From positions 248,001 to 312,000 of the forward strand of contig LLEY01000014.1 of NCBI GenBank assembly GCA_001414485.1: a DNA stretch of 64,000 nucleotides, read 5' to 3'. The stretch's first letter is position 1, and each line of letters opens with the position of its first letter. The notes beneath the pieces are model-generated. The model was not told the DNA's origin. It was given only the letters and a program-made list of their open reading frames with translations, and made no database searches. Position numbers and translations under genes: made by a program. Source of the DNA: Calycina herbarum. Taxonomy: Eukaryota > Ascomycota > Leotiomycetes > Helotiales > Pezizellaceae. Shown here one piece after another: positions 34,470 to 46,837 of the stretch.

Positions 34470-35393
34470 TTTGAGGAGGTTGTGGGTCGAGTCGAGGATT
34501 TTCTTGTATTTTCTTCGATGGGAAAAACAAAATAAGTGCAACACGTGATGTCTCCGAATATTGGTCCCTCAGTCTAAACAGTCTTATAATTCTGATCCAC
34601 TCATGGTGATACTTCATTTCAATACAGTATCTTCTCTTCTACCAATTTGTGGGTTATATCCGAGAACTCTAGACTTTTGGGAGAAGCACGTGATTTGGTC
34701 TCCAAAGCTGCTAATAATCACCTCTCCCTGTAACTATGGAGCATAAACTGCAAGCGGCGTAGACAATCATGGGTAAGTGCCAGATGAATGAGGACATTAT
34801 AGCAATACTTTAAGCTGATATTTCATTTCGATCGTCGCTGTTAAGCACGAAGTGACAGTACGATGAGAGTAAATTTGTACAATGACTCATTTTGGATTTT
34901 GGCGATTGAGTTTTGTAATTCGGCACGCTTTTTGTAGATAAATACTGGGCAGGAGAATGTTTAGATAAGAAATTAGCTTGATAGGGGAGGTAGACTGATT
35001 GTGTAACCAGTGAGTGCATTCGGGTATTCTAGCAAATTGTCGCACATGAAAGCACCACCGATAAAGCAGTGTAACTGATGATACATCCAAGTATGTCGCA
35101 CATGGTTGCTAGAGGTGGAAAATAAATCTCTACCTATCCAATCGACCATTTTTCGCTTAACTGCTTTGAAAACGGTACACGACAGATAATGTGCGAGGCT
35201 AAGGGTATTCTGCCTCGGTCTTGCCATGTCATCTCGTACTCCTGGTAACACACTGGGTACAAGCTAGAGAGCAAGGGCCAAAGCGTCAACGTATTTCTCT
35301 CTTCTCCGATTCTTTACTTCGACAATTTCGACAACTCCTCTTGAAATTTCAAACAACAACCGTCACTCGCTTCAAGACAAAAGCTTCCACAAC
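34470..35393. other. Divergent intergenic region
   Basis: Lies between the starts of the HAD phosphatase (minus) and the glycosyltransferase (plus). The last 110 bp are CT-rich, as in fungal promoters. No gene seen. Confidence 0.4.
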
Positions 35394-37020
35394 ATGATAC
35401 TACAACGAGGTGCAGCATTGACCTTCCTGGTCGGCCTCTGCGCATTCTTATTTCGATTTTTCAAAAGTGAAGGTGACAGCCTCCCTATCCAAGGAAAAAA
35501 CAACACAGTCCTCTTCTTCACCATCGAACACCCAGGATGTAACAACGTACACCTCTCAACCGTCTACTCTCTTCTCGAAAAGCATCCAGAAATCGAAATA
35601 CACTACGCCTCCTTTCCTAAGGTCGAAACGAGAATACAACACATCTCAAGTCTCGCATCCAAACAAGGATCAGAAGCAAGAGACGTAACATTTCATACAC
35701 TCCCAGGTCGTGGATTCGCCGAGTCTATTGCAAAATTGTTTATGGTCGGCAATCGGGTTCAACTTGGGACACATGGACCTGGGCTAGACGCAGGTGACCA
35801 TTTCGCGCAAACCATAGGGTCTTATATGGCACCATGGGCGGAAGAAGAGTACTGGGCGATCTATGAGTTCTGCGTTCGTTTAATTGAGAAGATTGACCCA
35901 GCTGTTGTCATCATCGACACCTTTCTCTCACCAGGGGTCGATGCTACAAGAGATCGAAATCGTCTGCATGCGCTTATCACTCCGAATATTATTTCCGATC
36001 TTCTACCAGCCGCTCAACCCATATGGACCATGTTCTGGAAGTACCCCGCTGTAGGAACGGGTTATCCATACCCGGTGCCGTGGAACCTCATTCCCGCCAA
36101 TATATATGTGAACTTCCAGATTTTACATGGAATGTTCTATGAAACAAAAATTGCGGCAAAGAGAAGGTTTTTGAAGACGAAAGGGATCAAGAATCCGATC
36201 AACTTCTCCGGCTTATATAGACCAAATGTTCCATGGTTGACGCAGACTTTACCAGGTGCACACTTACCATTCACAAGGATACCTAAAAACGTTACTTTGA
36301 CGGGACCGATAAATCTTGCAGGTTTAGAAGAGAGGTCTCTTGAGGCGAGAGAGTTACTGGAGTGGGTAAAGAAGCCAACGGTGATGGTTTGTTTGGGGAG
36401 TGGCTTCGGCTTTAGAGAAGACCAGGCAAAAATAATGCTGGAAGCCTTGCAGAATGTTTTGAAAGCAGAAACCGAGGTGCAAATACTGTGGAAGCTGAGT
36501 CGACTTGAGCCGTTTGATGATCAATTTCTGGAGAATGCAATCCAAGATTCTGACGGTCGCTTAAGGATTGAGACATGGTTGGAAGTAGAGCCGCCTACTC
36601 TTTTGCAAGAGGGAAACATCTTACTTTATGTCCACCATGGAGGAGCAGGTTCCTATCATGATTCAATCTTGTGAGTACCTGAACTCCGGGGGTTTCTCAA
36701 CTATTCGTACTAATCATGACAGGGGTGGTGTTCCGCATGTCATCCTTCCACAATGGGCTGATCTGTATGACTTTGCAAGCCTGGTCGAGAACTTGAAGAT
36801 AGGAGTTTGGGGTTGCCGTGCAACGAGTCCAAGTTGGACAACCGAGTGTATCCAAGAAGCTATCCTTCTCGTGCTCAAAGATAGCTTGCTCAAGAATAGC
36901 TCCGACAGTTCGTGCATGGCGAGAAATGCGGCAACTTTTGGAGACCTGGCAAGGAAGACAGTCGGCCGTGACGTTGCTGCAAAAGAGGTAGCACGATTGG
37001 CGGCTTCTGGACACGTTTGA
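35394..37020 (+). CDS. UDP-glycosyltransferase family protein
   Basis: GT1-like glycosyltransferase of 524 residues. Exons 35394-36670 and 36723-37020 join in phase through TT|G. The N terminus has an uncleaved signal-anchor-like hydrophobic run (ALTFLVGLCAFLFRFF). The C-terminal donor-binding half has PTVMVCLGSGFGF, LYVHHGGAGSYHDSIL and GVPHVILPQWADLYDFA, matching the HxGxxS..PxxxDQ-type region of UDP-sugar transferases, with Asp-Leu where the usual Asp-Gln stands. Such fungal enzymes glycosylate sterols, toxins or other small acceptors; acceptor and sugar here are unknown. No cluster partner lies next to it. Confidence 0.8.
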
Positions 37021-37416
37021 ACTTACAAGTTTTCCCTCTATTGTACATCCCAAGGAGGCAGTAGAATCACAACCTCCAAATATATTTCAAACTCTATTTC
37101 GCTGTGTCAGCTGTTTGATAAAAGGTTACATTCAAAGAGTAAAATCCCAATCAATAACATTACCAAGGACTTGTGAGAGACGAGATGCTGTGTTTTTTCC
37201 GTCGTAAAGAAATGAATTGATGACTCGCCTCCAAAAAGTAGGAAATCTTTTCCAGGTTGATGTTTGCTTTGGTTGGAGGTCATCATCTAGTCGGGTAATG
37301 CCAAGAAACCCCCACTTTCGCCAACCAAATCTGAAAATCACAACACCACAGTTCAAAAAAATCACCTCTTCATCTAAATCTCAATGCCAAAAAAGGCAAA
37401 AAGAAAATAAAGATCT

Positions 37417-37517
37417 TGATCACTACGAGGGTCGAACTCGCGACCTTGGCGTTTGTAATAGTAGGTTTAACCCAGTCTATATTAGCACCACGCTCTAACC
37501 AACTGAGCTAAGCGATC
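37417..37517 (-). tRNA. tRNA-Ile (AAU anticodon) with a 27-nt intron
   Basis: The minus strand folds into a full cloverleaf. Acceptor stem GATCGCT pairs with AGTGATC (one G-U); D arm GCTCAGTTGGTTAGAGC; anticodon stem TGGTG/CGCCA; T arm GCGAG-TTCGACC-CTCGT; discriminator A. The anticodon loop reads CTAATA before the intron, so the anticodon is AAT (inosine-modified, Ile). A 27-nt intron sits one base 3' of the anticodon, the canonical nuclear position; the mature length is 74 nt. A T-rich stretch follows the 3' end, as needed for polymerase III termination. Confidence 0.93.
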
Positions 37518-38489
37518 ATTGAGGAGGTTATTGTTTGTTGTTGAGCACTTTTTGCTTATTTCTTTATAGCAAAGTGACTTGTAGTGTGGCGGGGAATGGG
37601 AAAGGTTATTGGTTGAGTTTGGCCGAAGTTTTACCTCCTAGTCATCCTTAGATCAAAAGATTTTTGTTCTTCCTAGGTAACTGAGTAAGTAGTCTAAAGA
37701 TTAGATCAAGTCAATTTTTCAAGACTCACTTATTCCCAAAAGAAGAAAAAAAAACAATCAGTGATACCTCTCAAGATGATCTAGTATATCTTAGCTCCTA
37801 CTTCAATGAACCACTCGTGGTACCTCTCTTGAAGATAGGTAAATACCAAATGAAAAAGGTAAGCTAGACAACTTATTAACGCAGTTTAGTAAGGTGGTGT
37901 TTTCAAAATAAAGATTTATTATTATCTATCTTGTACTAAACAGCTAACAATGTTGATATTATACCTACCTCCATGGCGATTATTACGCTGTCCTCTTATT
38001 GTTTCAATGCTTCTAGAATATTTGATTTTGATCCAATTTCCTACTGCTTTTCCTGCCCCCCCCCCAATTACCTTGAATTTCCCTTTAGACAAATTCAAAG
38101 TACTGTGAAAGAGCATCGAGGATAGCTGAGAATCAATTATCCTAAACCTTTTCATGCATCACTTACAGAAGCGGATCCACTTGAAGAAGCGCCCGTCTTT
38201 AGTACACTTGCTTTTTGCTTTCCCCAAAAATAGAGCTGATTCGTTCTGCATGGTCTTGTGAAAGCTAGAATATCTACAAGGCATAATCTTCGTAACAACA
38301 TAACAATTGCATAAAAAATCAAAAGTAGAACCTCGATAACGATTTAACCATCACGCTATCAAAACTTCGCTGCATGTATGTACTCACATTAACTGCAAAA
38401 ACAGCAAGCAAATATACCTCCCACACCATCGTGATGTAACTCCATAAACAGACAGCAAAGCAAATATCAACATACCACCCTCAGCCGTC
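37518..38489. other. Gene-free, AT-rich stretch
   Basis: AT-rich from about 37640 to 38440, no supportable frame; partly 5' flank of the tRNA, partly 3' flank of bud21. Confidence 0.4.
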
Positions 38490-39550
38490 TTATTTCACAA
38501 AAAAGCCCTTTCCCACAGGTCTCCTCCCATTCCCCAGTTTCGACCCTGTCCGTCCCTGCATCCAACTTTCCTTCGTCAAACGCGCTTTATTCAGACTCTT
38601 CGGCGCCAAATTCAAGTTTGGTTTCTTGGCTACTTGGTAGGTAGTCCCTCCTATCCTTACATCCTTCGGTGCCGGCCGATCGGGAACGAAGTTTGCGAAT
38701 TTAATTTTCTTCGCTTTGACGAGGGGTAAGGATGGTTTCGGGAATGATATGGTGGAGGAGGGTGTATCATTGAGGTATTCGTCTGGGAGGAGAGCGGGGA
38801 GAGAGGATTTGTGTTGGAAGGACTGAGGACGGGAGGGCGGGATGTGGTCTAGAGTTTGGGATTCTTCGACTGGGGAGGTCTTTTTGGAGGTTGGCGGGGA
38901 GGTGGTTGTTTCGAGGTGTGGTTGTGCTAGAGTTTGTTCCGGTTCTGGGATTGTGCGTTCTGGGGCTTCTGTTTTCTCGGTTGAAACTTGTACTTCGGCC
39001 TCTGGCTCTTCGACAACTTCCAATTCCTCGATAAAAATCTCATCCTCAGCGTCTGCATCTTCTCCCTCTGGCTCCGAAGCGCTGAGCTCTGTGACTGGGA
39101 TTGGCGTCATGGCGGGTATCTCCACCACACAAACCGTATTCTTAGTTCTGATTTCCAGATCCTTCTCCGCATCTTTCTTTGGTGTCGATTTCGGTGTCGT
39201 CTTTCCTACTCTCCTTCTCTTCGCAGATGGAGGTTCCTCAATTTCCTCCTCCTCCTCTTCTTCGTCCTTTGAAATAACACTCGACTTCCTCTTCCTCAAT
39301 TCCGGGCCAACAATTTGCACCACCTCATTCTCCTGGCTCCCCTTCCCACTTCGTCTCGTAGCAACCACTATTCCCAAATTAGCATACGTCACAATCAATC
39401 GCATGCGCGTCATTGGGAGCTGTGGAAGAACATACTATCGAACGTCTGATCCGCAGCCTCGAATGAGAATGGTTTATTCTGCTCCTCAAGATTAGGTGGA
39501 CTGGTAGAAGAAAGAAGATTCTTTGCTGAAGACAAGATTCTAGAGAACAT
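38490..39550 (-). CDS. bud21: BUD21/UTP16, small-subunit processome protein
   Basis: Nucleolar U3 snoRNP-associated factor for 18S rRNA maturation. Exons 39436-39550 and 38490-39367 join in phase through A|TG (TFD|MVATRRSGKG), total 330 residues. The long middle is acidic and Pro/Ser-rich (DEEEEEEEIEEPP) with a basic nuclear signal AKRRRVGK. The conserved fungal block is at the C terminus: LLPDEYLNDTP, KKIKFANF, RPAPKDVRIGGTTYQV, NLNLAPKSLNKARLTKESW and RRPVGKGFFVK. That block is the UTP16/BUD21 signature as I know it; the rest is poorly conserved. Confidence 0.8.
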
Positions 39551-39927
39551 GAATGGAGAAGGTTGTGTAGGTAGCTCGGATTTTTCTTGTGAAAAAAGGT
39601 GGGAAAGTTAGTTTAGCTGAGGGGTGCAAGCTATTTTTGCGGAGCGGGGCAGCACTCTATAATTTTTGTTGGGGTCCATTGGTCTTAGATTTTTGCCGGA
39701 CTGGATCGGGACTAGCCTCAGTTTTGTGGCCTTCACCGCTTTTACGAGGATATCGAGGAAGATCGTGACTTTGGGTTAGGGCTTCAATTGATTTCATTTT
39801 GAGATTTTGGTAAGTAATTGTAAGAGTTCTTGAAATGAGAATCTTCTCTAATGAAACTATAGAAATCTCGACTTCAAATACTCCCAGACCATCCGTGAGA
39901 CTCCCTCTCATTACAACCACACCAAAA

Positions 39928-41342
39928 ATGAACGCCTCAAAAAGACTCACTCTCACCCTCCTCAAAACATCTCAACGAACAACAAGATGTAGAAATTTCC
40001 ACGCATCTTCCATATGTCTCGCCAAATACTCCAGACCCTCCAAAGCAGTCCGTCAACGTGTCCCCCACCCCGGCGCACCGTCCCTAGACCCGGAAAACTC
40101 ATTACCACCCTCTGTACTGTTAGCAGCAGCCCAAAAATTAGGAGTCCTACAATTGACACCGCAAGCTGTGATTGATTTCCTGGAAGACTATATTACTGGC
40201 GAGAGGAAGAGGTTGGGGGAGTGGGAGAAGGAAGTTTGTTCAAGTACATCCCCCCCTTTTTAACCCTCAAAAACCAAAACCAAACCCCTCATACATCTCA
40301 AATCTCAAATCTCAAATTCCAAAACAAAAAAGTACTAAAAGAAATAGAACACAAAATCAACCCCAGCACACTAACCCTCCTCGCGGGCATCCTCCGCCGT
40401 TCACCCACCCCCTCACAACACATCCTCGGCACCAAACTCCTCCTCTCCTCCTCACTCCTCGGCTCAAAAGAAGCAACCTACGAAGTGAGTTACCCTTCCC
40501 CTTTTTAATTGTTATTCACCTTTTCAGCTTTTATATTACCAATAATCTACTGACTCCCTGCTTCCCCACAGCTAATCCTCCTCCACCTCTCTTCCTCGCC
40601 TCCCCCCACCGCCCCCCTGCATCCCACACCCCTAAAGTCCCTCTCAAAGCTCGTCGCCAATTCCGACCCCTCAGCCCTAGCACTCCATGGAAAACTATTA
40701 AAACACCAGGGAAAACATGTCGAAGCACTATCCTTCCTCCAAAGGGCGACTGAAGCGTCTACTGATCAGCCATTCGAAGGCGCGGGCGATGCTTTGGTTG
40801 AACAGGGGATTTTACTTCTCAAATTGAAGCCGGAGGAGAAAGAATTAGCCAAGGAGGCGTTTAAGAAAGCAGCGCTGGAATTGGATGAACCGATGGCTTA
40901 CTACTACCTCGCCCGCTGGTCACCCCTCGGTTCGGTGGAGGAAAGTGTATATCTCATCAAAGCCGCTTCTTCCGGAGTTTTGGAGGCCATTGTTCGACTA
41001 GGACAACTAGAGCTAGAAAAAGTCCTGGGTGCCTCTCCTTCCCTTTCCAATGATCTGGATGGGAAAGTTGGCGAGAAGCAAAAGACCTTACCAAAAACCA
41101 TCTCAGGCTACGGCATAGCAGGCGAATGGATCCGCCTAGCAGCCGAGAGGGGAGATCAGAGTAGTATGCTGCATCTGGGGTGCATGCTTAAGAGTGTTGG
41201 TGAGCATGAGGGGTGGAGGGAGTGGAAGGAGAAGGTTGGGGATGTTAAGGGGTGGGGGGAGAAGACTGTACAGGCTAGGGAGCAGTGGACTTTGAGGGGG
41301 GTGCAGTTTTTGGGGGAGTCATTTGATGATTTTAAGGTATGA
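39928..41342 (+). CDS. Mitochondrial Sel1/TPR-like repeat protein
   Basis: Predicted mitochondrial protein of about 412 residues. The first 50 residues are rich in Lys, Arg, Ser and Thr without acids (RLTLTLLKTSQRTTRCRNFH), a clear presequence. Exons: 39928-40243, 40333-40484, 40572-41342. The last junction (GAA|CTA) is secure; the first uses a GTACAT donor and an AAAAAG acceptor, chosen because the phase closes. The body is helical repeat sequence (ALALHGKLLKHQGKHVEALS, AKEAFKKAALELDEPMAYYY, VYLIKAASSGVLEAIVRLGQ) resembling Sel1/TPR units. Fungal relatives are uncharacterised. The start is 377 bp from the divergent bud21 start, so they may share a promoter. Confidence 0.68.
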
Positions 41343-41736
41343 GTCGATTAGTCAATTTCTCAGAAAGGAAGCAGGGGGGGTTGGGATTTGGAGAGGGGGA
41401 AACTGCAGTATGATAAGTGTACCGATATGTATAGAAGCAAATGTCATTAGGGATCTGGTAGATCTCTCAAGAGGGGTTAAAATTGACAGTCAACACCCCA
41501 CCACTTTCGACTGGCTCGAGGATTCTACCAAGGATATGTCATAAACTCTTAAAGAATCATTTTCAATAGAGTTGAAAAATGGTTTTAATTGCAAAGTCAT
41601 CGAAACCCCGGTGTATGGTAAATGCCCACAACGCCCCTCGCAAAAAGTCAAACCCCCCAAACACACCACAAACTCCATCCCTCCATCCCTTCATATCCCA
41701 GTATCCATCCATGCCCTGAAAACCCCAATATGCTAT

Positions 41737-42639
41737 CTAATCATCATTCTTCTTTTTCCTCCCCTTCGTCTTCTTAGGCTTCTTCACCTCCTCCTCATCA
41801 CTCTCACTAACCTCCGTCTTCTCCTTCCTCTTCCGCCCCTCTCCTCCAGCTCCCTCCTGGGCTTCACTAACTTTGGCCACGATATCCGCCAGAAAATCAA
41901 ATTGTTCGGGACTAGCTAGAACAACTTGTTTGAGATGCTGAGCCGTGACTCTCTTCCCACCCTTCTCCTTGGCCTTCTCTGCTGCTCCGCCAACTAGGGC
42001 GATCATGAATAATTCCAGGGCTTTGGAGACAGCAACGGGTGTTACTTGTGCGACTTTTCCTACTTCCTCGTCGGCTTGCATGATCCTCTTTATACGCGCG
42101 ACGGGGAATTTGGTTTTAATTTCGATGTTGTTGGGGTTGGGGTCTTTGTATGTAGGGGGAGGCGCAGAGGAGGATGCGAGGGTTTGGCTGTTGCGTGGTT
42201 GACGGCCGCGGGAGGACATGGTTGGTTTGTAGGTCGAATCTGTGGTGGGCGGGTTGGAGGGGTATCCGCCTTCGACTTTTATTTCTTGTTGGTAGTGGGG
42301 TTGGGGTTGTGGTTGTGACTGATCGGGCGGGTAGTAATTCGAGGATTGTGCTGCGTTGGTGAATGAATGGGAGGCTGGTAGAGAGGGAATTTGATATTGT
42401 GAGGTATTGGTGTATTCACCAAAACCGGTGCCGCCGAAGGGATGCGCTTGTGGTGGTTGATTGTTCTGGAAAGGGTAGGGATTTCGTGGTGATTGGGATT
42501 GGAGGTTGAAGGAGGAGGGATTGGGAGATTGAGAGGTGTTGACGGATTGGGATGTGAATTGTTGTTGTTGTTGTTTGGAGGGAGATGGTATGAATCCTGA
42601 GAGGTCGGGGGAACGAGGCGCATATGTATCGTCCATCAT
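41737..42639 (-). CDS. bur6: NC2-alpha (BUR6/DRAP1), histone-fold repressor subunit
   Basis: Subunit of negative cofactor 2, which with NC2-beta clamps TBP on DNA and blocks or redirects pre-initiation complex formation. Single exon, 300 residues. The histone fold is at residues about 175-265: [40 protein letters not shown], then [12 protein letters not shown] and [11 protein letters not shown]. The ARIKxIMQxDEExGKVA pattern points to NC2-alpha; Hap5/NF-YC and Dpb3 are related alternatives. Yeast Bur6 is short; here the N terminus is a long Gln/Pro/Asn-rich disordered extension and the C terminus a Lys-rich acidic tail with a nuclear signal (KKTKGRKKK). Confidence 0.85.
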   Translation of the reverse strand: MMDDTYAPRSPDLSGFIPSPSKQQQQQFTSQSVNTSQSPNPSSFNLQSQSPRNPYPFQNNQPPQAHPFGGTGFGEYTNTSQYQIPSLPASHSFTNAAQSSNYYPPDQSQPQPQPHYQQEIKVEGGYPSNPPTTDSTYKPTMSSRGRQPRNSQTLASSSAPPPTYKDPNPNNIEIKTKFPVARIKRIMQADEEVGKVAQVTPVAVSKALELFMIALVGGAAEKAKEKGGKRVTAQHLKQVVLASPEQFDFLADIVAKVSEAQEGAGGEGRKRKEKTEVSESDEEEVKKPKKTKGRKKKNDD

Positions 42640-44503
42640 ATTTCTGTAGGCGCGATACTTTTAAGCCACTTGACGGGTAGCTAGCTAGCTAGCGGGCTTG
42701 AGGGCGGTGGGAGTATGCAAGCTAATGCGTGTGACAAAGAGCCCGAGCCTGTCTAGTGAATTCAAAGAACGAGACTGGAACTGGGTATGGTGGTGGAGGG
42801 ACCCAGAATTATATCGCCCTCTTGGTCCGGTTTTAATCCAAGAGAAGCTTGGAAGGATTGTAAATCCAATGCGGTATCGAACCTTGGAAAAGGTATACGA
42901 GACGAGGGAAGATACGGAAAAGGTGGCAAGCTGCCAGCCAACCCAACAAGGGGGAGGCAGTTGAAGCCAAAGTGAGGATATACTCCCTCACTCGGTACAA
43001 CGTCACTACCGCAAACAGACGGGATGGTAGGATTTGGTGACGACGAAGCTTTTTGCCAGGTACGTCCGGAAATGGTTTAGCGGCGAGTTGTTGCGATGGC
43101 TGATGATTGGTTACTCGGGAGGGAGGAGAGAAAAAACTCCGGACTATTCCCAGTAATGATCGATTGGCCAAATCGGGGCAAGTAACGTGATGTGGAGTGT
43201 CGCGTTGTGAGTGGCTGGTTTGGGGTGGGTAGAGTGATTTGCGTGCCGGTCGAGTCTCACACCAGAAGCGGGCACTTTTTTTTCCTTCACTTTTTCGGGG
43301 CGCGGTGGCAGGGCTTTATTTGTACCGGCGATTTCAAACTTGTGCACAGGGATGATGCACAGACCCCACTCTAATTGGCCCAATGCGGTTAGTCACCAGG
43401 CTGCATTAAATTTCCCTCGGTGTCTTCGACAGAGGATCAGCCCTTCACTCTTGACATCTCCACTCTACACATCCATCTGTTGCACATCGCGTCAAGAGGT
43501 CATCTTACGCGTTTTTCCATATTTTATTTTGATACTGCCTCCGTTCTCTCGATGCTTCTATCTTCATATGCCAAACGCCGAGTTTACAAAGACCCATGTT
43601 GACGTAACCCTTGGCGCGATGTTTGCGGCGCGTCAGCTTTGCTTTGTCTGAATTCAGCTGTCAGGCAACCCAGCCTCGGTACCTTGCCTCGACCGTTTGC
43701 ATGGCATACCAGCAAGGCACACCTCTTTAGATCTTTAGAGACTTCGACCAACGAAACACTACATCTCTATTTTATCATGTCAACAAAAAACCTGATGATT
43801 TTCCGTACCTTGTGAGAGAGCCTTGGCAGCGACAAACAATCGTGCCATGGCTGAGACGGTATCAAGTACGAGTTTCTGGCAAACAGATGGCCTCTCTTTC
43901 TTTCATTTTCCATTTCCACTTCCACTTCCAAGATGTTGAGTGATGATAACAAAGAGCCTACCGAAGAACACTCAATGCAGCAATGCAGCTACTCGGGTCC
44001 GAAGCCTCTCCTTGCGTTATGGTTTCTGCTTGGGTAGTGTGTTTACTGAAGGAAGTAAACTTGATCTAATCTGACAACATCTTCATGGATTTGGAACATG
44101 TTTGATTTATATGCGTGTTTTGATATTGGTTTTCCTATATTGCAGCTTGGAGAAAATCAATGAGACCGGTTGTTTGAATTACTTTCTTTTATTCAAAGTT
44201 CCTTCATCGTCATCGTACCTGGCGACTACATGCATCCAAGGCTATCAATCTTTTTGGGATCTTCTCGAAAGGAACTAACTAGCAAGAAACCAAAGCCGGA
44301 ATAATACAAATTTCTGTGCGCCAGTACTCTCCAAGTCAACTTGCTTGCACAAAAAATCTGCCGAGTGCCTCAGAATCCTATTTCAGGAAAATAATCCTTA
44401 TCCGCAGCTCTTACGCACCATCTCGACACCATACTTCACGCCCATCCCTTACTCCTAACAACCACGACCCCCATTACGAAAATCCCAAACCAACCCAAGA
44501 TTC
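42640..44503. other. Gene-free stretch
   Basis: No supportable gene. A (GCTA)n-like tract, TAGCTAGCTAGCTAGC, lies near 42678-42695. Short open frames overlap on both strands without domains. Confidence 0.4.
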
Positions 44504-45056
44504 TCAATTTCCCCTGAAAAGGCCTATCGATACGTCCTCCGTCTCTACCCGAGCCTCGTGGAACTCCCTCTTGACCTTGACCATAGCTTTCCCAAACTCC
44601 AGAAACACAGGCTCTTTCCAACGCGACCGATTATCCTGCTCGTAACCCAAGGTTTCCTCTTCCTTTCCCCCAAGTTTCGATATTACGACTTTTCTTCTTA
44701 TAGTAGGGCGTCCACCGCAAATATAGGCGAGGCGGACTCGGTCGTCGAAATAGTGTTCCTTCTTATTTATCTTGTTGTGCTTGTGGTAATTGCGGATGAT
44801 TGCTGTGTTTTGGATATCGAGCTTGTGCTCGTGGCCTTTGATGAGAGAGCAAATTATGTCTCTGCGTTGATCTGTGACTTGTTAGCTCGAATCCGAAGTT
44901 TGATGGGGGGTCTCAGGTCTCACCATCTGGAAGATTCCCTAGGACATCATCGCCGAGAACGTCGAGGAAGGGGTAACATGTGGAGAACTTTAGGACGGGG
45001 ATGGTTGGTTTGTTGATCCGATACATCGAGCGTATTGGCGCGCGGCGAAGAGCCAT
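44504..45056 (-). CDS. Unrecognised small protein, visible only after splicing
   Basis: Two exons on the minus strand (44924-45056 and 44504-44871) separated by a 52-bp intron (GTGAGA..CACAG) join in phase through G|AT and give 166 residues with no stop. The second exon has no usable ATG, so it does not stand out as an open frame. The product starts MALRRAPIRSMYRINKPTIP, with LDVLGDDVLGNLPDDQRRDI near residue 40, and continues as a Lys/His-rich soluble chain (NYHKHNKINKKEHYFDD) with GGRPTIRRKVV. I recognise no family and see no signal peptide or membrane segment. Evidence is intron consensus, phase closure and protein-like composition. Confidence 0.5.
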
Positions 45057-45520
45057 TTTGATGTTATGATGGGTGGTTCTAATTTGCTGAGAAGGTGGAG
45101 TGTTGTGTTTTGAGGTTGGTTTCGATTCGCAACATTGTTGACGAAAGACTCTCGTGGGTTCCTTTAAGCACTAGGTAGGTTTCTTTTGAGCCTGTAGTAT
45201 GTCAGTCCATTAACCTCAAGAAGTCGTTAACGTATCCTTCAAGAAAATCCATAATTAGTGCACGAAACTAACACTTGGAAGTCATTCATCGTAAGTGAAA
45301 GCTTTGATATAGTTACTTGCGTCTATCAACCTTCCTCGAGATCCGATGGGGACCCTACTTGGAAGAGACTGAAAAGCCATGATATCCGCAACAAGACAAC
45401 ATCTCGTGCTTGAGTCCTCAAGTCGACTTGAAAGCAAACCACCTAGCCGAACACGCCTCAAACAGTCCATCCCCAATTCACAACCCATACCACACAATCT
45501 TGAAGCCTCGACGACTCACC

Positions 45521-46202
45521 CTAAACCACAACCTTGAATTTAACACACATCTCAATCCCCAACACAATACCCACCGCCATGCCCAACACAAAAACCCCAA
45601 TCCAACCCAGCCTCTCCACCACACCCCAGAAAGCCTTCTCAGCCCGAGCAGCAGCCGCAGCTTGTTTCCTAACCTTCTCCCAAGTCTTCTCGGCAAGCGT
45701 ATTCCCCAAGGGATTTCCACCCACACCATTCTTTCGAGCAATATCTTTAGCTTGTTTCTTAAGCCTCTCCTCCCAAATCTTCATCTGCTCCGCCTCGGTC
45801 TTTCTCTGTTCCGCCTTCGTCCTCTTCGGTTCTCGTTTCCCAAAGGGATTCGAGACGGCGAGCTCGCGACGGAGACCATAGGCTTTGATGTCCTGGCCCA
45901 GGAGCGTTAGTTGGCCATCGGGGGTGGTTTTGGAAACTGTGCCTGTGAGGGTGATCTGAAATTTTTGGTAGTGACCGGCGTGGAGGGTTGCTGCTATTTC
46001 TTCGCGCTTTTCTGGGGAGGGTTGTTAGTTTTGTGTGTGTGGTTTGTAGGGAGAGGAAAGGAGAGAAAAGGGGGCGGGGGGGGAGCTCACCCTTTGAGAC
46101 GCCTTGTAAATGCTCGGTGCATAGATCGTTGAAGTAGGTGAAACTTGTGGCGAATGTGAGGCCAGGGAGGGGAGACTCATTGGGGGTGTTTTCGGATGCC
46201 AT
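45521..46202 (-). CDS. Small protein with a C-terminal membrane anchor, function unknown
   Basis: Two exons (46091-46202, 45521-46011) joined through G|AA give 200 residues. The N-terminal half is compact and soluble (PLPGLTFATSFTYFNDLCTE; HYQKFQITLTGTVSKTTPDG), then a basic segment rich in Lys/Arg/Glu (KREPKRTKAEQRKTEAEQMK) that may form a coiled coil. One strong membrane segment near the end (IGVFVLGMAVGIVLGIEMCV) is followed by only a few residues, the layout of a tail-anchored protein. The NPFGKR and NPLGNTLAEKTW motifs are distinctive but I do not recognise a family. The intron donor (GTGAGC) is followed by a C-rich run. Confidence 0.6.
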
Positions 46203-46837
46203 TCTGGATGTTGGGGGGGAGGTGTTGTGGGTTCGGTTGTTGGATGGTGTCCTCAGATCTTGGTTCCAATGGGTAGGGGGGAAACTAGCTGTGGCGCGGT
46301 GCGCTGGAGGGAACAGTGAATTGATTCTCTGGTGAAGACGTGACGCTAACAGGGTGTCCTTCAGTCGTTGGGTGGCTTCCGATCTTGGATTCCCAGGTGA
46401 TGGGGTGAAGGAGAAGAGCACTTTTTTTTTTTGGGAGGCGGTGGGGTGGAAGGATTAGCGAACTAATTCTGTGTTGACTGACGCGTTGAGAAGTGACGCG
46501 CGCTATTTGAGGATGATCATGTCCTCTTGTTTTTCATCGTTTGGGAAACACAAGCTGAATTGTAAGTCAGTGTCTAGATTTACCTCTCTCTCTCTCTCTC
46601 TCTCTTATGTTTCCAAAGCTTTACTGTCTTTGTACTTCGTCACTCGCGTAAACAATATGTTGCTTGGCCATGTGCGCTAAAATGTGAAAGTGAAGCCGAT
46701 AATTACTAGATGCCACAATTCAGACTAAAATCTCTATCGCATGATCAAATACAACATGCATTTATTGAAAACGGTCTTGTCTATTTTTCTGGTATCCACA
46801 AACAAGTCTGGTATAATTTAACATTAGTTTATTTTAT
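46203..46837. other. Gene-free stretch with a TC microsatellite
   Basis: Upstream flank of the tail-anchored-like gene; nothing coding. Includes the TC repeat at 46584-46605. Confidence 0.4.
46584..46605. repeat. (TC)n microsatellite
   Basis: About eleven CT units in a row. Confidence 0.9.

Noticed and set aside
41337..41365. An extra 3' intron and exon for the mitochondrial repeat protein
   Set aside because: The intron would be only 28-29 bp, too short to splice; the stop at 41340-41342 is accepted.
44558..45016. 152-codon plus-strand frame
   Set aside because: Its sequence is hydrophobic low-quality composition; the opposite strand carries a better spliced two-exon gene.
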